This document shows, piece after piece, positions 16,095 to 24,590 of a stretch of 64,000 bases of DNA; the stretch's first letter is position 1; each line of letters opens with the position of its first letter. The DNA is from Enterobacteriaceae bacterium 4M9 (GTDB lineage: Bacteria > Pseudomonadota > Gammaproteobacteria > Enterobacterales > Enterobacteriaceae): positions 1,612,001 to 1,676,000 of the forward strand of contig JAADJJ010000001.1 in assembly GCA_010092695.1 (NCBI GenBank). The letters run 5' to 3'. A program made the position numbers and the translations under genes. Under the pieces are notes generated by a model. It worked only from the letters and a program-made list of their open reading frames with translations, did no database searches and was not told the origin of the DNA.

Positions 16095-17428
16095 CGCAAA
16101 GAAAGACCGCGCGCCTGCTGTTGGTGGATGACGATCCAGGATTGCTAAAGCTTCTTGGCATGCGTCTTACCAGCGAAGGCTACACCGTGCTGACTGCGCA
16201 AAGCGGCCCTGAAGGTCTGAAAATGCTGATGCGCGAGAAGATAGATCTCGTTATCAGTGATTTACGCATGGATGAAATGGACGGGATGCAGCTGTTTAGT
16301 GAAATCCAGAAGGCGCATCCGGGCCTGCCGGTTATTATCCTCACAGCGCACGGCTCTATCCCCGATGCGGTCGCGGCGACTCAGCAGGGCGTGTTCAGCT
16401 TCCTGACCAAACCTGTTGACCGGGATGCGCTCTACAAAGCGATTGACGATGCACTGGTGCACACGGTGGCAAGCGGTGATGAACAGTGGCGTGAAAATAT
16501 TGTCACCCGTAGCCCGTTGATGTTGCGCCTGCTGGAGCAGGCGCGCATGGTCGCCCAGTCGGATGTCAGCGTATTGATTAATGGCCAGAGCGGGACCGGC
16601 AAAGAGATGCTGGCGCAGGCTATCCACAACGCCAGCCCGCGGGCAGCAAACGCGTTTATTGCCATTAACTGCGGTGCGTTGCCTGAGCAGTTGCTGGAGT
16701 CTGAACTGTTCGGCCACGCGCGCGGTGCTTTTACCGGGGCTGTGAGCAACCGCGAAGGGTTATTCCTGGCCGCCCAGGGCGGCACGCTGTTTCTGGATGA
16801 AATTGGTGACATGCCGGTGCCGCTGCAGGTGAAGCTGCTGCGCGTGTTGCAGGAGCGCAAAGTTCGCCCGCTTGGCAGTAACCGTGATATCGACATTGAT
16901 GTGCGCATCCTCTCCGCGACCCACCGCGATTTACCCAAAGCTATGCAGCGCGGTGAATTTCGTGAAGATCTGTTCTATCGTCTTAATGTTGTCAGCCTTA
17001 AAATCCCGACGTTGCAGGAGCGCGCTGAAGACATCCCGCTGCTGGCGGCGCACCTGCTGCGCCAGGCAGCAGACAGGCACAAGCCGTTCGTGCGCAGTTT
17101 TTCCACCGATGCAATGAAGCGCCTGATTGCGGCAAGCTGGCCTGGCAACGTGCGCCAGCTGGTCAACGTGATTGAGCAATGCGTAGCACTGAGTTCGGCA
17201 CCGGTTATTGGAGAGGCATTGGTTGAGCAGGCGCTGGAAGGGGAAAACACGGTGCTGCCGACGTTTGCTGAAGCGCGCAACCAGTTTGAACTGAACTATC
17301 TGCGTAAGCTGCTGCAAATCACCAAAGGTAACGTCACCCAGGCGGCAAGGCTTGCCGGGCGTAACCGCACTGAGTTTTATAAACTACTGGGGCGCCACGA
17401 GCTGGAAGCCAACGATTTTAAAGAATAA
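16091..17428 (+). CDS. glrR: Sigma54-dependent response regulator GlrR (QseF)
   Basis: GlrR has a receiver domain (LLVDDDPG, phospho-acceptor Asp57 in ISDLRMDEMDG), a central AAA+ domain with Walker A GQSGTGKE (165-172) and the sigma54-contacting GAFTGA loop (212-217), and a Fis-type helix-turn-helix at the C-terminus (KGNVTQAARLAGRNRTEFYK). At 445 residues it is close to the E. coli protein. It binds TGTC-N10-GACA boxes, and three such boxes with a sigma54 promoter lie upstream of glmY in this same window, so the regulator and its best known target are within 4 kb. It is the last gene of the operon; glnB follows after 114 bp. Confidence 0.96.
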   Translation: MTQRKTARLLLVDDDPGLLKLLGMRLTSEGYTVLTAQSGPEGLKMLMREKIDLVISDLRMDEMDGMQLFSEIQKAHPGLPVIILTAHGSIPDAVAATQQGVFSFLTKPVDRDALYKAIDDALVHTVASGDEQWRENIVTRSPLMLRLLEQARMVAQSDVSVLINGQSGTGKEMLAQAIHNASPRAANAFIAINCGALPEQLLESELFGHARGAFTGAVSNREGLFLAAQGGTLFLDEIGDMPVPLQVKLLRVLQERKVRPLGSNRDIDIDVRILSATHRDLPKAMQRGEFREDLFYRLNVVSLKIPTLQERAEDIPLLAAHLLRQAADRHKPFVRSFSTDAMKRLIAASWPGNVRQLVNVIEQCVALSSAPVIGEALVEQALEGENTVLPTFAEARNQFELNYLRKLLQITKGNVTQAARLAGRNRTEFYKLLGRHELEANDFKE

Positions 17429-17542
17429 TTACGTCACGGCGCGACGTGGGCGCACTCTGTTTGCTCGCGCGCATGTCTGTGATAACGTAAGCGACCGTAA
17501 TGGCGTTTAACCTGCAGCGCCGGGTTAACTGAAGGATCCACG

Positions 17543-17881
17543 ATGAAAAAGATTGATGCGATTATTAAACCGTTCAAGCTGGACGACGTGCGTGAGGCGC
17601 TGGCAGAAGTCGGTATTACCGGGATGACGGTGACTGAAGTGAAAGGCTTTGGGCGTCAGAAAGGGCACACCGAACTGTATCGCGGTGCAGAATACATGGT
17701 GGATTTTCTGCCGAAAGTAAAAATTGAAATTGTAGTACCGGACGATATCGTTGAAACCTGCGTGGAAACGATCACCCGCACGGCGCAGACCGGCAAAATC
17801 GGCGACGGCAAAATCTTTGTCTTTGACGTTGCCCGCGTGGTGCGTATCCGCACTGGCGAAGAGGACGACGCGGCTATCTGA
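17543..17881 (+). CDS. glnB: Nitrogen regulatory protein P-II 1
   Basis: PII senses glutamine (through uridylylation by GlnD) and 2-oxoglutarate, and controls NtrB and the adenylyltransferase GlnE. The 112 residues equal E. coli GlnB. The T-loop TELYRGAEYMVDFLPK carries the modified Tyr51, and the C-terminal VFDVARVVRIRTGEEDD is intact. It has its own ribosome-binding site (GAAGGATCC). A terminator follows at 17906-17939. Confidence 0.98.
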   Translation: MKKIDAIIKPFKLDDVREALAEVGITGMTVTEVKGFGRQKGHTELYRGAEYMVDFLPKVKIEIVVPDDIVETCVETITRTAQTGKIGDGKIFVFDVARVVRIRTGEEDDAAI

Positions 17882-17905
17882 CAAGACGCCGTCTGCCGTT
17901 ATCCC

Positions 17906-17939
17906 CCCCAGCCGCTCTGGTGAGCCTCTGGGGTTTTTT
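17906..17939 (+). terminator. Terminator of glnB
   Basis: CCCCAG (17906-17911) pairs with CTGGGG (17928-17933), followed by TTTTTT, 25 bases after the glnB stop. The 17940-18083 stretch between this and the hmp terminator shows no gene. Confidence 0.8.
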
Positions 17940-18083
17940 ATTGCCCGGACATAACCGGTTTGATGTAGCAGGACTCTGCGCCTGATTCCTTTTTGGTTAA
18001 CCGCAGCAGCCAGAATCACGTTTTTCGTCATCAGTGCAGGCCAGGCTGCTGTCACTTAGCGGCATTCGTGAATGTTGCAGGAT

Positions 18084-18124
18084 AAAAAAAGCCCGGCCAT
18101 TTTCTGTTGGCCGGGCTTTTTATC
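18084..18124 (-). terminator. Terminator of hmp, possibly bidirectional
   Basis: AAAAGCCCGGCCA and TGGCCGGGCTTTT form a long GC-rich stem with A and T runs on both sides, so it can stop transcription from hmp and from the glnB side. It lies directly after the hmp stop codon. Confidence 0.88.
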
Positions 18125-18137
18125 ACTGTTGGTGCGA

Positions 18138-19319
18138 TTAGAGCACCTTGTGTGGTCCAAAGCATTCGTAATGAATGCGTTCAGCGTTGATGCCCAGATT
18201 CACCAGCTGGCTTGCCGCGAATTGCATAAAGCCTACCGGGCCGCAGAGATAAAACTGCATTGTCGGGTCACTGAAGCGGCCTTCTTCTTGCGCCAGGTTC
18301 ATCAGCCCTTCGCTGTCATAGCCGCTGTCGGTTGCCTGCGGCTGGCTATACCACACGTGGCTGTAAAAGTGCGGCAATCGAGAGCCTGCCCGTGCAACCT
18401 CGCTGGCAAAGCCGTGGGCGCTGGCGTTCAGTGCCGCATGGAACCAGTTGATTTGTGCTGGATGGCCATTTGCCGCCAGCGTGTCGAGCATGGCGAGCAT
18501 TGGCGTTTGACCCACTCCCGCCGAAATCAATGTAACCGGTGTTGCAGGCTCGATATCCATAAAGAAATCACCGCACGGCGTGGCAAGCTGCACAATATCA
18601 CCCGGCTGGATGTGTTGATGCAGCCAGCCAGACATTTTGCCGCCTTGCTGGTGCTTGACCGCGATGCGGTAGCTTTTGCCGTTAGCAGCCTGCGTCAGAG
18701 AATACTGGCGAATCTCCTGGTGCTCAAAACCTTGGGGTTTAGTCCAGATGCTAATGTACTGACCTGGCAGATAGCGAGCGACCGGGCCGCCGTCAACAGG
18801 CTCCAGTTCGAAGCTGGTAATCAGCGCGCTTTGCGGTGTCTTCGCCGTGATGCGAAACGCGCGCGTACCTTCCCAGCCCCCGGTCTGTGCAGCACTGTCG
18901 CGATAGATTTCGCCTTCGCGATCAATAAAGACCTGTGCCAGCACGCCGTAGGCTTTGCCCCAGGCGTCCAGTACTTCCTGGCCTGGGTTGAGCATTTCAT
19001 CGAGCGTAGCAAGCAGGTGCTTACCCACAATCTGGTACTGATCGGGTTGAATACGGAAGCTGGCGTGTTTTTGGGCGATTTTCTCCACCGCCGGGAGCAG
19101 CACCTCGAGATTGTCGATATTTGCGCCGTACGCGCAGATAGCGTTGAACAGGGCTTCACGCTGATCGCCGTTGCGCTGGTTGCTCATATTGAAAATCTCT
19201 TTGAGCTCCGGATTATGTGCAAACATGCGATCGTAAAAGTGAGCGGTCAGTTTCGGCCCGGTTTCGGCCAGTAAGGGGAGAGTGGAGCGCACAACAGCAA
19301 TAGTTTGTGAATCAAGCAT
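18138..19319 (-). CDS. hmp: Flavohaemoprotein, nitric oxide dioxygenase
   Basis: Hmp oxidises NO to nitrate with O2 and NAD(P)H. The N-terminal globin domain has Tyr29 in AHFYDRMF and the proximal haem ligand His85 in IAQKHASF. The ferredoxin-reductase-like part has the FAD motif RQYSLT and the NAD-binding motifs SAGVGQTPMLAML and YLCGPVGFM. The protein is 393 residues against 396 in E. coli, and the C-terminus ECFGPHKVL is conserved. It has a good AAGGA site upstream of the ATG. A 23-bp NsrR-like operator lies 28 bp upstream of the start, so NO would relieve repression. It diverges from glyA. Confidence 0.97.
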   Translation of the reverse strand: MLDSQTIAVVRSTLPLLAETGPKLTAHFYDRMFAHNPELKEIFNMSNQRNGDQREALFNAICAYGANIDNLEVLLPAVEKIAQKHASFRIQPDQYQIVGKHLLATLDEMLNPGQEVLDAWGKAYGVLAQVFIDREGEIYRDSAAQTGGWEGTRAFRITAKTPQSALITSFELEPVDGGPVARYLPGQYISIWTKPQGFEHQEIRQYSLTQAANGKSYRIAVKHQQGGKMSGWLHQHIQPGDIVQLATPCGDFFMDIEPATPVTLISAGVGQTPMLAMLDTLAANGHPAQINWFHAALNASAHGFASEVARAGSRLPHFYSHVWYSQPQATDSGYDSEGLMNLAQEEGRFSDPTMQFYLCGPVGFMQFAASQLVNLGINAERIHYECFGPHKVL

Positions 19320-19346
19320 AGCGGACGTTCCTTCGTAATGTACTTA

Positions 19347-19369
19347 AACATGATTTTTAAATGCATGTT
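19347..19369 (-). promoter_or_regulatory. NsrR operator of hmp
   Basis: AACATG-N11-CATGTT, read on the minus strand as AACATGCATTTAAAAATCATG and two further bases, is a 23-bp imperfect palindrome. It fits the NsrR consensus of two ATGCATTT-type half sites with 11-bp periodicity. It lies just upstream of hmp, the classical NsrR target in enterobacteria. Confidence 0.8.
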
Positions 19370-19492
19370 ATATGTGTTTTGTATCCCTGTAAAGATGCGG
19401 GGTATAGATGTGAAAAAACGTCAATCACAAAATGAAGATCTTTCCTGAAACAACAGCCTGCTGAGATGCCCGCAAACCCTTGCGGTGTGGCA

Positions 19493-19508
19493 AGCCAATC
19501 GTTTGCGT
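19493..19508 (+). promoter_or_regulatory. Candidate PurR site upstream of glyA
   Basis: AGCCAATCGTTTGCGT has a perfect right half of the PurR consensus and a degenerate left half, similar to the weak PurR site known for E. coli glyA. It lies about 45 bp before a TATACT -10 box (19550-19555). MetR sites are expected in this gap but I could not place them with confidence. Confidence 0.6.
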
Positions 19509-19624
19509 AAAAAGCGCTGTCAAGACCTGTCATCACAATACGAATCAGTTATACTGTGGCCCTTCGCCCTTACGGGGCCATTTCGTAGTAGTCCAATTAC
19601 CGTTAGCTGAGTCAGGAGATGCGG

Positions 19625-20878
19625 ATGTTAAAGCGTGAAATGAACATTGCCGATTATGATGCCGAACTGTGGCAGGCTATGGAACAGGAGAAAGTCCGTC
19701 AGGAAGAGCACATCGAACTGATCGCCTCCGAGAACTACACCAGCCCGCGCGTGATGCAGGCGCAGGGCTCTCAGCTGACCAACAAATATGCTGAAGGCTA
19801 CCCGGGCAAGCGCTACTACGGCGGTTGTGAGTATGTGGATGTGGTTGAGCAGCTGGCAATTGACCGTGCAAAAGAACTGTTTGGCGCCGACTACGCCAAC
19901 GTGCAGCCGCACTCCGGTTCTCAGGCGAACTTCGCTGTGTACACCACGTTGTTGCAGCCGGGCGACACCGTACTGGGTATGAACCTCGCGCACGGCGGCC
20001 ACCTGACTCACGGCTCCCCGGTAAACTTCTCTGGTAAGCTTTACAACATCGTTCCTTACGGTATTGATGAAACCGGTCATATCGATTACGCGGACCTGGA
20101 AAAACAGGCGCAGACCCACAAGCCGAAGATGATCATCGGCGGCTTCTCTGCTTACTCCGGCGTGGTTGACTGGGCAAAAATGCGTGAAATCGCTGACAGC
20201 ATCGGTGCTTACCTGTTCGTTGACATGGCGCACGTGGCTGGTCTGATTGCCGCTGGCGTGTACCCGAACCCGGTACCGCACGCGCACGTAGTGACCACCA
20301 CGACCCACAAAACGCTGGCTGGCCCGCGCGGCGGCCTGATTCTCGCCAAAGGCGGCAGCGAAGAACTGTATAAGAAACTCAACTCTGCGGTATTCCCTGG
20401 CGCACAGGGCGGCCCGCTGATGCACGTGATTGCCGGTAAGGCCGTGGCGCTCAAAGAGGCCATGGAGCCTGCGTTCAAAACCTATCAGCAGCAGGTTGCG
20501 AAAAACGCCAAAGCGATGGTGCAGGTGTTCCTGGACCGTGGCTATAACGTGGTTTCTGGCGGTACCGACAACCACCTGTTCCTGCTGGACCTGGTTGACA
20601 AGAACCTGACCGGTAAAGAAGCCGATGCCGCACTGGGTCGCGCGAACATCACCGTGAACAAAAACAGCGTGCCGAACGATCCGAAAAGCCCGTTTGTTAC
20701 CTCAGGTATCCGTATCGGTACGCCTGCTGTGACCCGTCGCGGTTTTAAAGAAGCGGAAGTACAGCAGCTGGCAGGCTGGATGTGCGACGTGCTGGATAGC
20801 ATCAACGATGAAGGTGTTATCGAGCGCGTGAAGAAGCAGGTGCTGGATATCTGCGCACGCTTCCCGGTTTACGCATAA
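19625..20878 (+). CDS. glyA: Serine hydroxymethyltransferase
   Basis: GlyA interconverts serine and glycine with tetrahydrofolate and is the main source of one-carbon units. With the ATG at 19625 (AGGAGA six bases upstream) the protein has 417 residues, equal to E. coli; an ATG two codons earlier lies directly on the ribosome-binding site. The PLP-lysine motif VTTTTHKTLAGPRGG is present, as are HIELIASENYTSP and the C-terminal DICARFPVYA. A strong terminator follows at 20895-20923. The PurR-like site upstream ties it to purine supply. Confidence 0.98.
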   Translation: MLKREMNIADYDAELWQAMEQEKVRQEEHIELIASENYTSPRVMQAQGSQLTNKYAEGYPGKRYYGGCEYVDVVEQLAIDRAKELFGADYANVQPHSGSQANFAVYTTLLQPGDTVLGMNLAHGGHLTHGSPVNFSGKLYNIVPYGIDETGHIDYADLEKQAQTHKPKMIIGGFSAYSGVVDWAKMREIADSIGAYLFVDMAHVAGLIAAGVYPNPVPHAHVVTTTTHKTLAGPRGGLILAKGGSEELYKKLNSAVFPGAQGGPLMHVIAGKAVALKEAMEPAFKTYQQQVAKNAKAMVQVFLDRGYNVVSGGTDNHLFLLDLVDKNLTGKEADAALGRANITVNKNSVPNDPKSPFVTSGIRIGTPAVTRRGFKEAEVQQLAGWMCDVLDSINDEGVIERVKKQVLDICARFPVYA

Positions 20879-20894
20879 GCCTGATGGTTAAAGA

Positions 20895-20923
20895 AAACGC
20901 CGACGTTAACGTCGGCGTTTTTG
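20895..20923 (+). terminator. Terminator of glyA, possibly bidirectional
   Basis: AAAACGCCGAC pairs with GTCGGCGTTTT around GTTAAC, followed by T-rich sequence; A and T runs on both sides also let it act for the converging transporter gene at 20990. Confidence 0.88.
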
Positions 20924-20989
20924 TTTCCGGTCCAGGACCGGCTTAAACCTGTTTTGGTGACAGGCTATTGCGCCTCTTCACCGCAGCAC

Positions 20990-22399
20990 TTAAATATCTT
21001 CCAGATTCAGCCCGCGGGTTTTTGGCCCGAACAGCCCCACCGACAGCATGACCATCAACATACTCACCACGATAAAAACAATCACGCCCGGTGCGCCGGC
21101 TAGCTGCAAAATAAGCCCAATAAGAATACTGGTGAACGCCGTTGACAGGCGGCTGAATGAGTAGCAAAAGCCTACTGCTCGCGCCCGAATGTGCGTTGGG
21201 AACACTTCTGCCTGGTAAGCGTGGTAGCTGATGGTAAGCCAGGCGTTAGACCAGGTAATCATAAAGCCGCACATAATCAGCAGCAGCGGCTGGCTCTGCA
21301 TGGCGAACAGCGTGCCAAAAATCACGGTCATTAGCGATGACAGAACGATTTGCCATTTGTTTTCCATGCGGTCGGCATAGCGGCTGCAAATCAGACAGCC
21401 GATGGGATAGGCGAGAGTAATAAAGAACGCGTACAGCAGGCTGTGGGTGACGCTAGCGCCCTGGCCGGAAAGCAGTGCTGGCAACCAGTTGCCAAAGCCA
21501 AAGAAGCCAATAGCCTGGAAGAAATTCATCACAATCAACATCAGCGCACGCTTACGATAAGCCGGGGACCAGATTTCACGAAACGAGCCGCGCTCACCGC
21601 TGTGCTGCGTCACTTCTCCAGCGTTGAAGTGTGCGGCGGGAGCAATGCCGCAGCGCTGTTCCATGCTACGCATTACCTGGTGCGCCTCTTCATGTCGACC
21701 CTGTTGTGCTAACCAGCGCGCCGATTCCGGGAGATTTTTACGGATGAACCAGATAAGAATGGAGCAGACTGCGCCCGCAATAATCACCAGTCGCCAGCCG
21801 CTGATGCCAAAAAACGTATGCGGCACCAGCCACCAGGACATCAGCGCGACGCTCGGTACAGAAAGAAACTGGATAAAGAACGCGATCGCGAAGGCTTTGC
21901 TACGAATCGACGCCGGTACCCATTCACTCAGATAAGTATCAATGGTCACCAGTTCCACTCCAAGCCCAATGCCCACCAGAAAGCGGCACAGAAGAATGGC
22001 TTCAGGGCTGCTTTGCGCGGCCATCAGCAGAGAAAATGCCCCGTACCAGGCCAGCGCGAAGATAAACGTTTTGCGCCGCCCATAGCGGTCAGCATGCGGT
22101 GCCAGCAGGCTTGCGCCAACAAACAGCCCGAGAAACGTCACGCAGGCGAACGCTGCCTGGTCAGCAATACCAAATAGCCCGTTTTTACCGGTGTGAAAAA
22201 TGCCGTCGGCCACCAGGCCGCTGCTGATATAGGCGGTCTGAAACAGATCATAAAGTTCAAAAAAGCCACCTAATGCCAGCAGTATCACAAAACGCCACAG
22301 TCCGGGTGAGGCGGGGAGGGCGTTGATACGTTCTGAGAGCGTCGTGCGTGGAAGGTTGCGGGTAACAGGCGCGTCAAACGCCAGCGTATCGGGCTGCAT
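20990..22399 (-). CDS. MFS transporter of the metabolite:H+ symporter/sugar-porter type
   Basis: This 469-residue protein shows about 12 membrane segments with a long charged loop near the middle (NLPESARWLAQQGRHEEA), and the loop-2 signature (HADRYGRRKTF) of the major facilitator superfamily. The pattern GFFELYDLFQT near the first helix and the PESARWL motif place it with the NiaP/YdjE/YaaU group of organic-solute or sugar porters. The substrate cannot be read from the sequence. It converges on glyA and has its own promoter region (22400-22600). In E. coli the hca and yph genes occupy this interval, so it is an accessory gene here. Confidence 0.78.
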   Translation of the reverse strand: MQPDTLAFDAPVTRNLPRTTLSERINALPASPGLWRFVILLALGGFFELYDLFQTAYISSGLVADGIFHTGKNGLFGIADQAAFACVTFLGLFVGASLLAPHADRYGRRKTFIFALAWYGAFSLLMAAQSSPEAILLCRFLVGIGLGVELVTIDTYLSEWVPASIRSKAFAIAFFIQFLSVPSVALMSWWLVPHTFFGISGWRLVIIAGAVCSILIWFIRKNLPESARWLAQQGRHEEAHQVMRSMEQRCGIAPAAHFNAGEVTQHSGERGSFREIWSPAYRKRALMLIVMNFFQAIGFFGFGNWLPALLSGQGASVTHSLLYAFFITLAYPIGCLICSRYADRMENKWQIVLSSLMTVIFGTLFAMQSQPLLLIMCGFMITWSNAWLTISYHAYQAEVFPTHIRARAVGFCYSFSRLSTAFTSILIGLILQLAGAPGVIVFIVVSMLMVMLSVGLFGPKTRGLNLEDI

Positions 22400-22661
22400 A
22401 AACGGGTCATCCTCTGGAATTATTGTATTTGCCTCATTGATGTTAATTTAATGTAAATAGAGTTAAATTTTTAAATCACTCCAGCTGTGGAAAATTTCAG
22501 TGCAAAAACCAGTGGCAGCGCCTGACGGGAGTAAATCATGCCGTTGTCGGGTTTGGCTTTTGTTATGAAGTGGCATAACCCACTATGTTCTCAGGCGTTA
22601 TAGCGACTAAGCTATGAGTTCCCGAGCCGTGATTTCCAGGCCGGACAGGATCCGGAGCGTT

Positions 22662-23396
22662 ATGAACAAAATTGTGCTGTGTTTCACGACCGCCCTGATG
22701 GCGGGGGTTGCCTGGGGCGATGACGCCGTCGAGCCTTTTCAACCGGCAATGGTGAGCCTTTCCAATGAGCTTGAGTTCGATCCGCTACGCGGGCAGGTGA
22801 AAAGCTTTGAACAGGTCCTGTATGACAACGAGAACAGCCGGTTAATGGTGGCGAAAGGGCGCTTTGATCCAGGCGGCTGCCTGCAGGCTTACGAGCGTGA
22901 AGACAGGGTCAATAACCATGTGATGACGCTGGTACGCGAAAGTGATTCAAACACGCTGGTGTCCACCCGTGATAAACGCAATACCATTGTGCTCAATGAC
23001 GACTGCCAGATAGTCGCAACGACCAACAGCAGTCAGGCGCGCAAACTCTACATCTATGAAAAAGGTTTGCTGGTAAAGGTGAAAGACGCCCGCGATGCCT
23101 GGGTTTACAAAGAGTATTTTTATACGCCGGAAGGAATGCCGAAAAGTACGGTGTTCTATGGTGAAGAGCACGATGTGCTGCTGATTACCGAGCCTAAGCA
23201 AAAGCTTTCCGATCCCTGGGATTTTGTGACGGAGGGGCTGGATAATGGCGTGCCATTCTACCAGGCGCTAAAAAAATGCCAGTACGATAAAGAAGGGAAT
23301 CCCAGCGTGTGTGATTTTGCCGTTGACTCACTGGTTCAGGGCGGCAGCCAGCAGAAAGAGCGCCAGCAAATCCGCTATACCACCACCTATTACTAA
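22662..23396 (+). CDS. YnfC-like periplasmic protein without a lipobox
   Basis: The stretch FQPAMVSLSNELEFDPLRGQ and the C-terminal CQYDKEGNPSVCDFAVDSL and TTTYY parallel E. coli YnfC, a lipoprotein of unknown function. The start is the ATG at 22662 (GGAG upstream), which gives 244 residues and a clean signal peptide (MNKIVLCFTTALMAGVAWG). Unlike YnfC there is no cysteine at the cleavage site, so this copy would be a soluble periplasmic protein rather than a lipoprotein. Four cysteines in the mature part may form disulphides. The function is unknown. It lies upstream of hcaT on the same strand with a 57-bp gap. Confidence 0.7.
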   Translation: MNKIVLCFTTALMAGVAWGDDAVEPFQPAMVSLSNELEFDPLRGQVKSFEQVLYDNENSRLMVAKGRFDPGGCLQAYEREDRVNNHVMTLVRESDSNTLVSTRDKRNTIVLNDDCQIVATTNSSQARKLYIYEKGLLVKVKDARDAWVYKEYFYTPEGMPKSTVFYGEEHDVLLITEPKQKLSDPWDFVTEGLDNGVPFYQALKKCQYDKEGNPSVCDFAVDSLVQGGSQQKERQQIRYTTTYY

Positions 23397-23453
23397 TGCC
23401 TTGCCAGCATCCTTCGCCTCTGCCAGAGTAGCGGCTCTTCACAGGGAGGGTCT

Positions 23454-24590
23454 ATGGTTTTGCAATCCCCGCGCTGGCTGGCGCTTGGCTATTTCACCTA
23501 TTTTTTCAGTTACGGCATTTTCTTACCTTTCTGGGGCGTCTGGCTAAAGGGCGTTGGGATGGGACCGGAGGCAATTGGCCTGTTGCTGGGCGCAGGCCTG
23601 GTGGCACGCTTTCTGGGCAGCCTGCTGCTGGCTCCCGTTGTGAAAGACCCTTCCTGGCTGGTACAGGCGTTGCGCCTGCTGGCATTGCTGACTCTGATTT
23701 TCACTGTCGCTTTCTGGTTTGGCACCAGCGTAGCCTGGCTGCTGCTGGTGATGGTGGGCTTTAATTTCTTCTTCTCGCCGCTGGTGCCGCTTACCGATGC
23801 GCTGGCTGGAACCTGGCAGCAGCAAATTACCATGGATTATGGTCGGGTGCGGCTGTGGGGTTCGCTGGCGTTTGTGATTGGTTCGGCGCTAACCGGCAAG
23901 CTGGATGAGATGTTTGGCCATCAGGCCATTTTGCTGGTGCTAACGGTAGGTATTGCCGCCATGCTGGGCGGCATGCTGCTGCGCCCCTCGGTGATGCCGC
24001 AGGGTGAAGTGCTGACGCAGGAAAGCGCAGGCTGGCAGGCATGGCGGCGGTTGTTGAGTGAAAACTGGCGCTTTTTTACCTGCGTCACGCTGCTACAGGG
24101 CGCACATGCCGCCTACTACGGCTTTAGCGCGATTTACTGGCAGAGCGCAGGCTATTCCTCTTCAGCGATTGGCTATCTCTGGTCGCTCGGCGTGGTGGCA
24201 GAAATCGTGATTTTTGCACTCAGCAATTTCTTGTTCCGGCGCTGGAGCGTGCGTGACCTGCTGCTGCTGTCGTGTCTTAGTGGTGTCGTGCGTTGGGCGC
24301 TGATGGGCTGGACCACTGAGCTGCCGTGGCTGCTGGTAATGCAAATTCTGCACTGCGGCAGCTTCACCGTGTGCCATCTCGCGGCGATGCGCTACATTTC
24401 GGCGCGCCACGGTAGCGAAGTGATTCGCCTGCAGGCGGTTTACGCCGCGGTAGCGATGGGCGGCGGCATTGCGATAATGACGATGATTTCCGGCTATTTG
24501 TACCAGCACCTGACCAATGGACTGTTCTGGGTTATGGCGCTGGTGGCGCTGCCTGCGCTGGCACTGCGCCCTAAGGTGCAGGCGCGTTAG
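23454..24590 (+). CDS. hcaT: MFS transporter HcaT
   Basis: HcaT is annotated in E. coli as a probable 3-phenylpropionate permease. This 378-residue protein has 12 predicted membrane helices and near-identical signature regions (WLALGYFTYFFSYGIFLPFW, LLQGAHAAYYGFSAIYW, QILHCGSFTVCHLAAMRY). The ribosome-binding site GGGAGGG is eight bases upstream of the ATG. The hcaR-hcaEFCBD catabolic genes that adjoin it in E. coli are absent here, so the assigned substrate may not apply in this organism. Its stop overlaps the end of the convergent csiE gene by four bases. Confidence 0.9.
   Translation: MVLQSPRWLALGYFTYFFSYGIFLPFWGVWLKGVGMGPEAIGLLLGAGLVARFLGSLLLAPVVKDPSWLVQALRLLALLTLIFTVAFWFGTSVAWLLLVMVGFNFFFSPLVPLTDALAGTWQQQITMDYGRVRLWGSLAFVIGSALTGKLDEMFGHQAILLVLTVGIAAMLGGMLLRPSVMPQGEVLTQESAGWQAWRRLLSENWRFFTCVTLLQGAHAAYYGFSAIYWQSAGYSSSAIGYLWSLGVVAEIVIFALSNFLFRRWSVRDLLLLSCLSGVVRWALMGWTTELPWLLVMQILHCGSFTVCHLAAMRYISARHGSEVIRLQAVYAAVAMGGGIAIMTMISGYLYQHLTNGLFWVMALVALPALALRPKVQAR

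Noticed and set aside
18072..19274. A 400-codon open frame on the plus strand across hmp
   Set aside because: It is antisense to a clearly conserved flavohaemoprotein, starts in the hmp terminator and has no recognisable domain; it is a by-product of GC-rich third codon positions.
19628..20575. A 315-codon open frame on the minus strand across glyA
   Set aside because: Antisense shadow of serine hydroxymethyltransferase, rich in His, Arg and Val as such shadows are, without a ribosome-binding site or known motif.
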